From Vannielia litorea (GTDB lineage Bacteria > Pseudomonadota > Alphaproteobacteria > Rhodobacterales > Rhodobacteraceae): a DNA stretch of 64,000 bases. Each line of letters opens with the position of its first letter. Positions within the stretch are counted from its first letter, which is position 1. Made by a program: the position numbers and the translations under genes. Positions 19,548 through 28,615 of the stretch are shown in pieces. The notes below the pieces were generated by a model that searched no databases, was not told the DNA's origin, and worked only from the letters and a program-made list of their open reading frames with translations. The stretch lies in assembly GCF_900142295.1 (NCBI RefSeq), contig NZ_FSRL01000001.1:1612001-1676000 (forward strand). Reading direction: 5' to 3'.

Positions 19548-20704
19548 ACCGCCCCCATCAGCTCGCGGCCCACCAGCATCCGCCGGATCTCGGACGTGCC
19601 CGCGCCGATCTCCATCAGCTTGGCGTCGCGGAACAGCCGCGCCACCGGCGCATCGGCCATGAAGCCCGCGCCCCCCATCGCCTGCACCGCCTGGTGCGCC
19701 TGCACCATCGCCTGCTCGGAGGCATAGAGGCAGCAGGCCGCGGCATCCGCGCGGGTCACCTCGCCCCGGTCGCAGGCCTTGGCCACCTCGTACACGTAGG
19801 CCCGGCTGGAGTTCAGCGCCACATACATGTCGGCGATCTTGCCCTGCATCAGCTGGAAGCTCCCGATCGGCTTGCCGAACTGCTTGCGCTCGGCCAGGTA
19901 GGGCATCACCTCGTCGAGACAGGCGGCGATGATCCCCGGCCCGATGGCCGCCAGCACCACGCGCTCGTAGTCGAGCCCGCTCATCAGCACGCGCACGCCG
20001 CCGCCCTCTTCGCCCAGCACGTTCTCGAAGGGCACCTCCACATCCTCGAACACCAGCTCGGCGGTGTTGGAGCCGCGCATCCCGAGCTTGTCGAAGTGCT
20101 TGGAGGTGGAAAACCCGGTCATCGACTTCTCGATCAGGAAGGCGGTGATCCCCTTGCTGCCCGCTTCCGGGTCGGTCTTGGCGTAAACCACCAGCGTGTC
20201 GGCATCCGGGCCGTTGGTGATCCAGTATTTCGTGCCGTTGAGCCGGTAATGGTCGTTCCGCTTTTCGGCGCGCAGCTTCATGCTCACCACGTCCGAGCCC
20301 GCCCCCGCCTCGCTCATCGCCAGGGCGCCCACATGCGCGCCGCTGACCAGACCGGGCAGGTACTTTGCCTTCTGCTCCGGCGAGCCGTTCAGGTTGATCT
20401 GGTTGACGCAGAGGTTGGAATGGGCGCCGTAGCTCAGCGAGATCGAGGCCGAGGCCCGCGCGATCTCTTCCACCGCGACCGCATGGGCGAGGTAGCCCAT
20501 CCCTGCCCCGCCGTACTCCTCCGGCACGGTCACGCCGAGCAACCCCAGCTCGCCCAGCTCGCGCCAGAGCGCCGCCGGAAACTCGTTTTTCGCATCCACC
20601 TCCGCCGCAATGGGCCGGATACGCTCCTGCGCGAAGCGCTGCACCATCTCGCGCAGCGCCCCCACCTCCTCGCCGAGGTCAAAGGTCAATTGTCCTGCAA
20701 ACAT
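19544..20704 (-). CDS. isovaleryl-CoA dehydrogenase
   Basis: A 386-residue flavin-dependent acyl-CoA dehydrogenase, first gene of the leucine operon. It has the FAD/substrate motifs [16 protein letters not shown] and [18 protein letters not shown], the [21 protein letters not shown] helix that carries the catalytic glutamate in isovaleryl enzymes, and the C-terminal [17 protein letters not shown]. It oxidises isovaleryl-CoA to 3-methylcrotonyl-CoA. The ATG at 20704 has GGAGGAG upstream. The frame is open a little further, but that extension would cross the promoter. Confidence 0.93.
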   Translation of the reverse strand: MFAGQLTFDLGEEVGALREMVQRFAQERIRPIAAEVDAKNEFPAALWRELGELGLLGVTVPEEYGGAGMGYLAHAVAVEEIARASASISLSYGAHSNLCVNQINLNGSPEQKAKYLPGLVSGAHVGALAMSEAGAGSDVVSMKLRAEKRNDHYRLNGTKYWITNGPDADTLVVYAKTDPEAGSKGITAFLIEKSMTGFSTSKHFDKLGMRGSNTAELVFEDVEVPFENVLGEEGGGVRVLMSGLDYERVVLAAIGPGIIAACLDEVMPYLAERKQFGKPIGSFQLMQGKIADMYVALNSSRAYVYEVAKACDRGEVTRADAAACCLYASEQAMVQAHQAVQAMGGAGFMADAPVARLFRDAKLMEIGAGTSEIRRMLVGRELMGAV

Positions 20705-20724
20705 CCGCCTGCTCCTCCCGTTTA

Positions 20725-20740
20725 TTGAACAAGCGTTCAA
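20725..20740. promoter_or_regulatory. palindromic operator ahead of the leucine-degradation operon
   Basis: TTGAAC and GTTCAA (6-bp arms, 4-base spacer) lie directly downstream of the -10 box and about 20 bases before the isovaleryl-CoA dehydrogenase start. The position predicts repression. The form resembles TetR-family operators. The regulator gene is not in the window. Confidence 0.55.
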
Positions 20741-20769
20741 ATAGTAGGAGAGCTGCGCCCCGCGGTCAA
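20741..20769 (-). promoter_or_regulatory. sigma-70 promoter of the leucine-degradation operon
   Basis: Reading the minus strand, TTGACC (20769-20764) is followed after exactly 17 bases by TACTAT (20746-20741). This is close to consensus, and transcription would start inside the adjacent palindrome. Confidence 0.65.
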
Positions 20770-20927
20770 CGATTCCCGTCGCGCACCGCGATCGGGGCAA
20801 AAAGAAAGGAGCGGCCGGGGGAGGACGGCCGCTCCTTGGCCATGCCGGGGCGGGAAACCCGCGAGGCAGCCCGGCAGGGGAGATCAGCGAGGCAACGCCC
20901 CGACCGGGACCCCGGTTCCCTGCTGCA

Positions 20928-20960
20928 TAAAAAAAGGGCGGCCCACGCGGGGCCGCCCTT
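20928..20960 (-). terminator. rho-independent terminator of the first SH3/DUF1236 gene
   Basis: An 11-bp GC-rich stem (AAGGGCGGCCC paired with GGGCCGCCCTT, 20934-20960) is followed, reading the minus strand, by a run of seven T. It lies 20 bases past the gene's stop. A textbook intrinsic terminator. Confidence 0.85.
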
Positions 20961-20980
20961 CAGGCTGGAGGTCTTCCGCC

Positions 20981-21622
20981 TTAGCGGTAGATGTAAACGA
21001 TGGTCCGGTCCTCGCGCACCAGCACGTCCTGGCCGTTGATGTTGAGGTAGGAGTACTCGCTATCCGGCACCGGGTAGATGGTGATGTCTTCCGGCACGCC
21101 CGCGCCGAGCACCACTTCGCCGTCAAGGTAGACCGGCTCGACCGGGTTTTCGGTGACATAGGTCACGGTGCGGGTCTCGGGCTCGGGCACGGCATCGCTG
21201 CCGGCATTGGCGCCGAGCACCACGCCCGCGGCAATCGCCGCCGGCCCGCCGATCAGCGCACCGGCGATGGCTCCGCCGGTCACGGCACCGGCCGCAGCGC
21301 CTGCACCCTCGTTGCCGCCTTCCTTCATGTAGGTCACGGTGCGGGTCGTGGTCACCTGGGTGGCCTCGGTAGCCGAACCGCTGAGGTAGTGCCGATGGGC
21401 CCAGCCGGTCTCGCCGTTATAGGTGACCTGGCACCAGGCGCCGGTCTCCATGCAGCCCTCGACCTCGGCCTGGTCCAGGCCGGGGATCACGCCGATCACT
21501 TCGAACTCGGGGCCGGGGCCGGCCCGCAGGTTGAGGTCGGTGGTGGCGGTGGCCGTGTCGGCCAGCATCGGGGTCGCGGCCACGCACAGGGCGGCGGCGC
21601 TCAGGGTAAGTGTCTTGAACAT
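20981..21622 (-). CDS. secreted SH3b / DUF1236 protein, copy 1
   Basis: A 213-residue exported protein: signal peptide (about 1-22), a bacterial SH3 domain (about 24-80; TTDLNLRAGPGPEFEVIG, then TGWAHRHYL), a glycine/alanine-rich middle (about 100-140; GAAAGAVTGGAIAGALIGGPAA) that resembles a glycine-zipper membrane segment, and a C-terminal DUF1236-like domain (VYLDGEVVLGAGVP...INGQDVLV). Bacterial SH3 domains often bind peptidoglycan, so it may link cell wall and outer membrane. It is paralogous to the next gene upstream. Function unknown. Confidence 0.75.
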   Translation of the reverse strand: MFKTLTLSAAALCVAATPMLADTATATTDLNLRAGPGPEFEVIGVIPGLDQAEVEGCMETGAWCQVTYNGETGWAHRHYLSGSATEATQVTTTRTVTYMKEGGNEGAGAAAGAVTGGAIAGALIGGPAAIAAGVVLGANAGSDAVPEPETRTVTYVTENPVEPVYLDGEVVLGAGVPEDITIYPVPDSEYSYLNINGQDVLVREDRTIVYIYR

Positions 21623-21850
21623 GGGTCTCTCCGTTCTTGTCGTCTGCTCTGCCGGGTCTTCCGCGAGATCATCTCGCTGCCCGGTCGGTGTGGGCGCACA
21701 ACAAGCCCGGCTCGGGGGTGGTTCCAACGCCGTTGCGCCCTGCAACCGGAACGCGAGAATAGTGAGCGGTATCAAGCCGTTGGATGTTACAGGCTGCAAG
21801 ATTTCTTGATCCTCACGCCTGCGCAGGCACCGCTTCGCCCCGCACGAAAA

Positions 21851-21874
21851 CGGGGCGCCCGTCAAGACGCCCCG
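21851..21874 (-). terminator. terminator-like hairpin after the second SH3/DUF1236 gene
   Basis: CGGGGCG and CGCCCCG form a 7-bp stem with a 10-base loop. On the minus strand it is followed by TTTT. It lies 35 bases beyond the stop. Confidence 0.65.
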
Positions 21875-21908
21875 CCTTTTCTCCCGCGCCGCGTGGCGGC
21901 CGAAATCC

Positions 21909-22556
21909 CTACCGGTAGACGTAGACGATGCTGCGGCTCTGCCGCTCCACCAGCACGTTCTGACCGTTGATGTTGACGTAGGAATAATCGCTGTCCGGCA
22001 CCTGGTAGATCGTCACCGTCTCCGGCACCCCGGCGCCCAGCACCACCTCGCCATCGAGGTAGACCGGCGCGACCGGGTTCTCGGTCACATAGGTCACCAC
22101 CTGGGTGCCCGGATCGTTGGCCGCGGCCTGGGCGGCGAGCAGGGCGCCGTTGCGGGTGGCCGAGGGGCCCGAGAGCAGCGCACCCATCACCGGATCCTGG
22201 GTGGTGGCGGTGGTGACGGTCGTCGTGCTCTCGTCGCCCTTGGTCTTGGTGACGGTGCGGGTATAGGTCACCGTCTTGGGCAGCTCGATCGGGGTGGCGG
22301 TCTCGGCGCTGGCGCTCAGATAGTCGCCAAAGGCCCAGCCCTCCTGGCCCATGTAGGTGACCTTGCACCAATTGGCCGCCTCCAGGCAGCCTTCCACCTC
22401 GGCCTGAGTCCGGGCCTGGATGGTGCCGACAACGGGGTACTCGGGGCCGGGGCCGGCCCGGAGGTTGAGGTCGGTGGTCGCGGTGGCCGGAACGGCGAGG
22501 CTCGGACCGGCCACGAGGACAAGCGCCACTGCCGTGGCGAAAAGTTGGGGTTTCAT
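21909..22556 (-). CDS. secreted SH3b / DUF1236 protein, copy 2
   Basis: A 215-residue paralogue of the neighbouring gene with the same order: signal peptide (about 1-21), SH3b domain (DLNLRAGPGPEYPVVG ... GWAFGDYL), a middle part and the DUF1236-like end (VYLDGEVVLGAGVPETVTIYQVP). Here the middle is Thr/Ala-rich instead of a glycine zipper, so the two copies have diverged mainly there. Each copy has its own terminator, so they are probably separate transcription units made by tandem duplication. Confidence 0.75.
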   Translation of the reverse strand: MKPQLFATAVALVLVAGPSLAVPATATTDLNLRAGPGPEYPVVGTIQARTQAEVEGCLEAANWCKVTYMGQEGWAFGDYLSASAETATPIELPKTVTYTRTVTKTKGDESTTTVTTATTQDPVMGALLSGPSATRNGALLAAQAAANDPGTQVVTYVTENPVAPVYLDGEVVLGAGVPETVTIYQVPDSDYSYVNINGQNVLVERQSRSIVYVYR

Positions 22557-22717
22557 GGTTCAAATTCCTTGGCAGGCGTAAATGCCGCCGGACTTGCGCA
22601 GCACGGGCTGCCGCCGGGGCGCGTATGGTCAGTCAACTCGCCATCACGGGGGCTTGTTCCTTCACGCCCCCGAGACCATCGGCAAGATCTGGCCGCCACA
22701 GGTAGCGCCGCCCGGCC

Positions 22718-23911
22718 TCACCGCGCCTGAAACACCGCGCCCACCTCGGCCCGGATGATCCGCGCGATCAGCTCGCAATCGGCAATCGAGAAGGTCAGCG
22801 GCAACCGCATGTCCATCAGCCCCGAGAGCACCCCGTCGGTCTGCTCCAACTCGGGCGGCGCGGCATAACGCCAATGGGCATAGCGCGAGGTAAAGCCCAC
22901 CGGATCGGGCCCGCCGAACCACTTCAGCTCCACGCCCCGTTTCAGGCAGCGCTCCAGCACCTCGCCCACCGCCCCCGCGCCCCAACCCTTGAGCAGGAAC
23001 TGGATCGACGATCCCACGAAATGCTCCTGGTCCGGCCGTTCCACCACCGTCAACCCCGGCGTGCCCCGGATGCCCTCTTCCACCGCCCGATACCGCGCGT
23101 TCCACCGTGCGATCTGGCGCGGCAGCTCCGCCAGCTGGGGTCGCAGGATGGCGGCCCGCAGGTTGTCCATCCGGCCGGAGATATTGGGCATCTCCATCCG
23201 GTGGCGGGCAAAGACCTCCGCCCCCGGCGCCGCCTTGTGGCGCTCGTAGAGCATGTAGGACCCCGAGAGCAGCACCGCCTTGGCCGCGATGTCCTCGTCA
23301 TCTGTCACCAGCAGGCCGCCCTCGCCAGAGTTCATATGCTTGTAGGTCTGGGTCGAGTAGCAGGCCACCGCGCCATGCCGCCCGCTCGGTACGCCCTCCC
23401 ATGTGGCGCCCATGGTATGCGCGCAATCTTCGACCACGGTCACATTTGCCGCATCGCAGATCTCCATCAGCCGGCCCATGTCGCAGATATGGCCGCGCAT
23501 GTGGCTGAGCAGCAGCACCCCGGCCTCGCCCGCCTTGGCCGCGAGGTCGTCGAGGTCGATCACCAGCCCGTCGGTCACCTCCACGAACACCGGCTCCGCC
23601 CCCACCGCAGCAATTGCGCCCGGCACAGGGGCGAGCGTGAAGGCATTGGTCAGCACCCTGTCCCCCGGCTTCACGCCGACCGCACGGAGCGCCAGCCCGA
23701 TCGCCGAGCCGCCGCTTGCCGTCGCCAGGCAATACTTCGCCCCCACGAAGGCGGCAAACTCCTGCTCCAGCAGCGCCACCTCCCCCAGCTCTCCGGGCTT
23801 GAGGTTGTAGCGATGCAGCCGGCCATGCCGCAGCACCGCCATGGCCGCCTCCAGCGCCGCCTCCGGCAGCGGCTCCTGCTGGGTGAAATTTCCGGTGAAC
23901 ACCTCTGTCAT
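22718..23911 (-). CDS. DegT/DnrJ/EryC1/StrS family aminotransferase
   Basis: A 397-residue PLP-dependent enzyme. The PLP lysine is in STQTYKHMNSGEGG; ATASGGSAIGLALRAVGVKPGDRVL and VVEDCAHTMGA give the phosphate-loop and cofactor-aspartate regions. Family members aminate keto-sugars or related carbonyls for polysaccharide or cofactor synthesis. No sugar-biosynthesis cluster is adjacent, so the substrate is unknown. The ATG at 23911 was chosen; a GTG at 23932 in the same frame would add seven residues. The HAD phosphatase gene ends 31 bases upstream on the same strand. Confidence 0.85.
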   Translation of the reverse strand: MTEVFTGNFTQQEPLPEAALEAAMAVLRHGRLHRYNLKPGELGEVALLEQEFAAFVGAKYCLATASGGSAIGLALRAVGVKPGDRVLTNAFTLAPVPGAIAAVGAEPVFVEVTDGLVIDLDDLAAKAGEAGVLLLSHMRGHICDMGRLMEICDAANVTVVEDCAHTMGATWEGVPSGRHGAVACYSTQTYKHMNSGEGGLLVTDDEDIAAKAVLLSGSYMLYERHKAAPGAEVFARHRMEMPNISGRMDNLRAAILRPQLAELPRQIARWNARYRAVEEGIRGTPGLTVVERPDQEHFVGSSIQFLLKGWGAGAVGEVLERCLKRGVELKWFGGPDPVGFTSRYAHWRYAAPPELEQTDGVLSGLMDMRLPLTFSIADCELIARIIRAEVGAVFQAR

Positions 23912-23942
23912 GGCCGCACCCTGCTCCGCCACCTGCCGCCGG

Positions 23943-24599
23943 TCAATCCGCCAGCAGCCGGCCGGCCAGTTCCGGCAGGTCCTCGAAGCGGTCGAGCAAC
24001 GCCTCGGGCTCCAGCGCCTCCACCCCGCGCCCGTCCGGCCCGAAGGTGACCAGCACGCAAGGGATGCCCGCTGCCCGCGCGGTGTTGCGGTCGGTCTCGG
24101 TGTCGCCGATCAGGATGCCCCGCGTGCCCCCGGCCCGCTCGACGGCGGCGAAATAGGGCGCCGGGTCGGGCTTGCGCGTGGGCAGCGTGTCGGCCCCGAT
24201 CAGCGCCCCGAACATGTCGCGCACCCCGAGCCGCCGCGTCAGGGTCTCCGCCAGCCCCTCCGGCTTGTTGGTGCAGATCGACACCGCATAGCCCGCGCCC
24301 CGCAGCGCCTCGACCGCCTCCATGGCGCCGGGGTAGAGCACCGTGTGCACGTCGATATGCGCCCCGTAATGCTCCAGCAGCAGCGGATAATCCGCCTCGA
24401 CCTCGGCCACCCCCAGCCCGGCGCGCCCGTGCCCCAGCGTCAGCATCGCCCGTCCGCCGCGAAAGGCCGTGCGCGCATCGGCCACCGGATCCAGCAATGC
24501 GCCCAGGCCGCGCGCGACAAAGCAGGCATTGGCCGCCGCGATCAGGTCCTTCGAGGTGTCCGCCAGCGTGCCATCCAGGTCGAAGACCACCGTTTTCAT
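23943..24599 (-). CDS. HAD superfamily phosphatase, probable phosphoglycolate phosphatase
   Basis: A 218-residue HAD-IA hydrolase. It shows motif I FDLDGTLADTSKDL with the nucleophile and acid aspartates, motif II in SICTNKPEG, the lysine in TRKPDP, and motif IV in LIGDTETDRNTARAAG. Layout and length match phosphoglycolate phosphatase (Gph), which removes phosphate from 2-phosphoglycolate formed in DNA repair and photorespiration-like metabolism. HAD substrate calls from sequence are uncertain. Confidence 0.82.
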   Translation of the reverse strand: MKTVVFDLDGTLADTSKDLIAAANACFVARGLGALLDPVADARTAFRGGRAMLTLGHGRAGLGVAEVEADYPLLLEHYGAHIDVHTVLYPGAMEAVEALRGAGYAVSICTNKPEGLAETLTRRLGVRDMFGALIGADTLPTRKPDPAPYFAAVERAGGTRGILIGDTETDRNTARAAGIPCVLVTFGPDGRGVEALEPEALLDRFEDLPELAGRLLAD

Positions 24600-24731
24600 T
24601 GCCTGCTCCTGTTACAATCCGTCACCACAAGTGACATTGCAGCCCCTTGCCACGAACCGCCCCTCGGGTAGAACGGGGCCAAGGTCTTCGGGTTAAACCG
24701 GAGTGGAGCAGAACAAAAGGGGCAGAGGGCC

Positions 24732-26084
24732 ATGAGCGCCAGCCTGATCATCCTCGCCGCGGGGCAAGGCACCCGCATGCAGTCCGATTTGCCGAAGGTG
24801 CTGCACCGGGTCGGCCACGCCCCCCTTCTGGCCCATGCCATGCAGGCCGGCAGCGCGCTGGAGCCCGCGCGCATCGTCGTGGTCGCGGGCCACGGCGCCG
24901 AAGAGGTCGAGAAGGCCGTGGCCGAGATCGACGAGACCGCCCAGGTGGTGATCCAGGACGACCGCCTCGGCACCGGCCATGCCGTGCTGCAGGCCCGCGC
25001 GGCGCTGCAGGGCGCCGAGGGCGATGCCATCGTCCTTTACGGCGACACCCCCTTCATCCGCCCCGAGACCCTCCAGGCCATGCAGGAGGCCCGTGCCCGC
25101 CACGCCGTGGTGGTGCTGGGTTTCGAGCCCGCCGACCCGGCCCGCTACGGCCGCCTCTTCATGGACGGCGACAGCCTCGAAGCCATCATCGAGTACAAGG
25201 ACGCGACCGCGGCGCAACGCGCCATCCCGCTCTGCAACTCGGGCGTCATCTGCGCCGACGCGGCCCAGCTCTTCGCGCTGCTCGATGACGTGACCAACGA
25301 CAATGCCGCCGGCGAGTACTACCTCACCGATATCGTCGCCATCGCCCGCGCCCGCGGCCTCTCCTGTGGCGTGGTGATCTGCGACGAGGCCGAGACCCTG
25401 GGCGTCAACTCCCGCGCCGACCTCGCCGGAGCCGAGGCCGCCTTCCAGGCCCGCAAACGCAGCGAGGCGCTGGAGAACGGCGTCACCCTCACCGCCCCCG
25501 AGACCGTCCACTTCGCCTGGGACACCTGGATCGGCCGCGATGCCATCATCGAGCCCTACGTCGTCTTCGGCCCCGGCGTGACCGTCGAGACCGGCGCAGA
25601 GATCCGCGCCTTCTCGCACCTCGAGGGCTGCCACGTCAGCCAGGGCGCGCAGGTCGGCCCCTACGCCCGCCTCCGTCCCGGCGCGGAACTGGCCAACAAC
25701 GCCAAGGTCGGCAACTTCGTCGAGATCAAGAACGCCGAGATCGCCGAGGGCGCCAAGGTCAACCACCTCAGCTACATCGGCGATGCCTTCGTGGGCGAGG
25801 CCGCCAACATCGGCGCGGGCACCATCACCTGCAACTACGATGGCGTCTTCAAGCACCGCACCGAGATTGGCGCCCGCGCCTTCATCGGCTCCAACACCAT
25901 GCTGGTCGCCCCGGTGACGGTCGGCGCCGAGGCCCTCACCGCCTCGGGCTCGGTCATCACCGAGAACGTGCCCGACGGCGCCCTCGCCGTCGCCCGTGGC
26001 CGGCAGTCCAACAAGCCCGGCCTTGCCCGCAAACTCATGGACAGGCTGCGCGCCGCCAAGGCCGCGAAACAGGAGAAACACTGA
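24732..26084 (+). CDS. glmU: bifunctional UDP-N-acetylglucosamine pyrophosphorylase / glucosamine-1-phosphate N-acetyltransferase
   Basis: A 450-residue two-domain enzyme. The N-terminal uridyltransferase has ILAAGQGTRMQSDLPKVLH and LYGDTPFI. The C-terminal left-handed beta-helix acetyltransferase has hexapeptide repeats and the conserved HLSYIGDAFVGEAANIGAGTITCNYDG. It makes UDP-GlcNAc for peptidoglycan and lipid A. Its stop overlaps the glmS start by one base, placing both enzymes of the pathway in one operon. Confidence 0.96.
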   Translation: MSASLIILAAGQGTRMQSDLPKVLHRVGHAPLLAHAMQAGSALEPARIVVVAGHGAEEVEKAVAEIDETAQVVIQDDRLGTGHAVLQARAALQGAEGDAIVLYGDTPFIRPETLQAMQEARARHAVVVLGFEPADPARYGRLFMDGDSLEAIIEYKDATAAQRAIPLCNSGVICADAAQLFALLDDVTNDNAAGEYYLTDIVAIARARGLSCGVVICDEAETLGVNSRADLAGAEAAFQARKRSEALENGVTLTAPETVHFAWDTWIGRDAIIEPYVVFGPGVTVETGAEIRAFSHLEGCHVSQGAQVGPYARLRPGAELANNAKVGNFVEIKNAEIAEGAKVNHLSYIGDAFVGEAANIGAGTITCNYDGVFKHRTEIGARAFIGSNTMLVAPVTVGAEALTASGSVITENVPDGALAVARGRQSNKPGLARKLMDRLRAAKAAKQEKH

Positions 26085-27898
26085 TGTGCGGAATCGTCGG
26101 CGTCCTCGGAGATCATGAAGCCGCCCCCCTGCTGGTGGAGGCCCTGAAACGGCTTGAGTATCGCGGTTACGACAGCGCCGGCATCGCAACCGTCAACGGC
26201 GCCGCGCTCGACCGCCGCCGCGCCGTCGGCAAGCTGGTCAACCTGTCTGACCTGCTGGTGCACGCACCGCTCGCCGGCAAGGCCGGGATCGGCCACACCC
26301 GCTGGGCCACCCATGGCGCCGCCAACGAGACCAACGCCCACCCGCATCGCGCCGGCCCCGTCGCCGTTGTCCACAACGGCATCGTCGAAAACTTCCGCGA
26401 GCTGCGCGAGGAGCTGGCCGGCCACGGGCTCAACACCGTGACCGACACCGACACCGAGGTCGTCGCCCTCCTCACCCAGCACTACCTCGCCCAGGGCCTC
26501 GCCCCCCGCGACGCCTGCGAGCAGGTCATCGCCCGCCTCACCGGCGCCTTCGCCCTCTGCTTCCTCTTCGAGGGCGAAGACAACCTGCTGATCGCCGCCC
26601 GCAAGGGCTCGCCGCTCGCCATCGGCCATGGACAGGGCGAGGTCTTCGTCGGTTCCGACGCCATCGCCCTGGCCCCGATGACCGACCGCATCACCTATCT
26701 CGAAGATGGCGACTGGTGCGTGCTCACTCGTCAGAGCGTCGAGATCTTCGACGCCAAGGGCAACCGCGCCAACCGCCCGGTGAAGACGGTGAGCATCGAC
26801 GCCACCCATATCGACAAGGGCGGGCACAAGCACTTCATGGCCAAGGAGATTGCCGAGCAGCCCACCGTGCTGGGCGAGGCGCTTTCCTACTATCTCACTG
26901 ACGCAGGCATCGCCCTGCCCGAGCCGGGCCTCGACTTCACCAAATTCGACCGCCTCACCATGGTCGCCTGCGGCACCGCCTTCTATGCCTGCCTGACGGC
27001 AAAATACTGGTTCGAGCAGATCGCCCGCCTTCCCGTCGAGGTCGATATCGCCTCCGAGTTCCGCTACCGCGAGCCGCCGATCCCGGCCCGCACCCTGGCG
27101 CTTTTCGTCAGCCAGTCGGGCGAAACCGCCGACACCCTGGCCGCCCTGCGCTACTGCGAAGACAAGGCGATGATCGCCTCCGTGGTCAACGTGCCTGAAA
27201 GCTCCATCGCCCGCGCCTCCGACATCGCCCTGCCGATCCTCGCGGGCGCCGAGATCGGCGTGGCCTCCACCAAGGCCTTCACCTGCCAGCTCACCGTGCT
27301 CTTCCTGCTGGCCCTCAAGGCCGGGCTCGACCGTGGCACCCTGACGCCCGAAGAGGCGAGCGAGCACCTCGCCCAGCTCAAGGCCCTCCCCGGCCTCTTC
27401 AACGCCGCACTCGCCGCCTCGCCCGAGATCGAAGCCACCGCGCAAAAGCTCGCCGAGGCCCGCGACATCCTCTTCCTGGGCCGCGGCCCGCTCTACCCGC
27501 TGGCCATGGAAGGCGCGCTGAAGCTGAAGGAAATCAGCTACATCCATGCCGAAGGCTATGCCTCCGGCGAGCTGAAGCACGGCCCCATCGCCCTGATCGA
27601 CCAGCACACGCCGGTCGTCTTCATGGCCCCCTCCGACGGGCTCTTCGACAAGACCGTGTCGAACATGCAGGAGGTCATGGCGCGGGCCGGCAAGGTGGTG
27701 CTGGTCACCGACGCACGCGGTGCCAAGGCCGCTGCCGAGGGCACCTGGCGCCAGATCATCCTCCCCGAGGTCTCCCCGGCGCTGGCCCCCATCCTCTACG
27801 CTCTGCCCGCGCAGCTGCTGGCCTACCACACCGCCGTCGCCAAGGGCACCGACGTGGACCAGCCCCGCAACCTCGCCAAGTCGGTAACGGTGGAATAA
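26084..27898 (+). CDS. glmS: glutamine-fructose-6-phosphate aminotransferase (isomerizing)
   Basis: A 604-residue enzyme. It has an N-terminal glutaminase domain with the catalytic Cys2 (MCGIVGVLG) and HTRWATHGA, then two SIS domains with FVSQSGETADTLAALR and SYIHAEGYASGELKHGPIAL, ending in the typical LAKSVTVE. It makes glucosamine 6-phosphate from fructose 6-phosphate and glutamine, the first step toward UDP-GlcNAc. It starts at the last base of glmU. Confidence 0.96.
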   Translation: MCGIVGVLGDHEAAPLLVEALKRLEYRGYDSAGIATVNGAALDRRRAVGKLVNLSDLLVHAPLAGKAGIGHTRWATHGAANETNAHPHRAGPVAVVHNGIVENFRELREELAGHGLNTVTDTDTEVVALLTQHYLAQGLAPRDACEQVIARLTGAFALCFLFEGEDNLLIAARKGSPLAIGHGQGEVFVGSDAIALAPMTDRITYLEDGDWCVLTRQSVEIFDAKGNRANRPVKTVSIDATHIDKGGHKHFMAKEIAEQPTVLGEALSYYLTDAGIALPEPGLDFTKFDRLTMVACGTAFYACLTAKYWFEQIARLPVEVDIASEFRYREPPIPARTLALFVSQSGETADTLAALRYCEDKAMIASVVNVPESSIARASDIALPILAGAEIGVASTKAFTCQLTVLFLLALKAGLDRGTLTPEEASEHLAQLKALPGLFNAALAASPEIEATAQKLAEARDILFLGRGPLYPLAMEGALKLKEISYIHAEGYASGELKHGPIALIDQHTPVVFMAPSDGLFDKTVSNMQEVMARAGKVVLVTDARGAKAAAEGTWRQIILPEVSPALAPILYALPAQLLAYHTAVAKGTDVDQPRNLAKSVTVE

Positions 27899-27907
27899 CG
27901 CCGCCGA

Positions 27908-28582
27908 ATGACGCCCGAAAACGCCCTCTCCGCCCTCCGCGCGCTGGCCGAGCCCGGCCGCGCCGAGGGCATGGCCGCCTATCACAAGCAGGCCCGCGAG
28001 GTCATCGGCATCCCCAACCCGGCGCTGAACGAGATCACGACCCATTGGCGCCGCACCCTCCCCGTGCCCGAGCGGGTCACGCTGGCCGATGCCCTCTGGC
28101 AAACCGACATCTTCGAGGCCCGCATCGCCGCCACCAAGCTCCTCACCCAGGCCCGCATCCGCCCCGACGACGCCGCCTGGGCGCTGATCTGCCAATGGGC
28201 GCAGGATCTCGACAGCTGGGCCATCGCCGACCACGCCATGATGGCCGCCCAGAAGCGCCTCGCCGCCGACCCGTCCCGCCTCGACACCGTCGCGACCTGG
28301 ACCCACAGCGAAAACCTCTGGACCCGCCGCGCCGCCCTTGTCGCCACCCTGCCCTTCGCCAAGAAGACCCATCCCAAACCGGCCGAGGCCCGCGCCCGCA
28401 CCCGCGTGCTCGGCTGGGCCGAGAGCTACGTCACCGATCCCGAATGGTTCATCCAGAAGGCCGTGGCCTGGTGGCTGCGCGACCTCTCCAAGCACGACCC
28501 GCAAGCCACCCGCGCCTTCCTCGACGGCCCGGGCCAGGGCCTGAAGCCCTTCGCCCGCCGCGAAGCCGCGAAATATCTGTGA
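27908..28582 (+). CDS. DNA alkylation repair protein (AlkD-like HEAT repeat)
   Basis: A 224-residue all-helical protein resembling AlkC/AlkD-type DNA glycosylases. Features include the N-terminal MAAYHKQAREVIGIPNPALNEI, a central WALICQWAQDLDSWAIADHAM with the WxxDxWxxxD-like pattern of the DNA-binding cleft, and FIQKAVAWWLRDLSKHDP near the end. The family excises N3- and N7-alkylated bases. It begins 10 bases after glmS, so it may be co-transcribed, though no functional link is known. Confidence 0.8.
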   Translation: MTPENALSALRALAEPGRAEGMAAYHKQAREVIGIPNPALNEITTHWRRTLPVPERVTLADALWQTDIFEARIAATKLLTQARIRPDDAAWALICQWAQDLDSWAIADHAMMAAQKRLAADPSRLDTVATWTHSENLWTRRAALVATLPFAKKTHPKPAEARARTRVLGWAESYVTDPEWFIQKAVAWWLRDLSKHDPQATRAFLDGPGQGLKPFARREAAKYL

Positions 28583-28615
28583 AGCGGCGCTAGCCGCACC
28601 GCCTGGGCTGGCGCG

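Noticed and set aside
25835-28504. 889-codon minus-strand frame opposite glmU-glmS
   Set aside because: Antisense shadow of certain genes with no ribosome site or recognisable domain.
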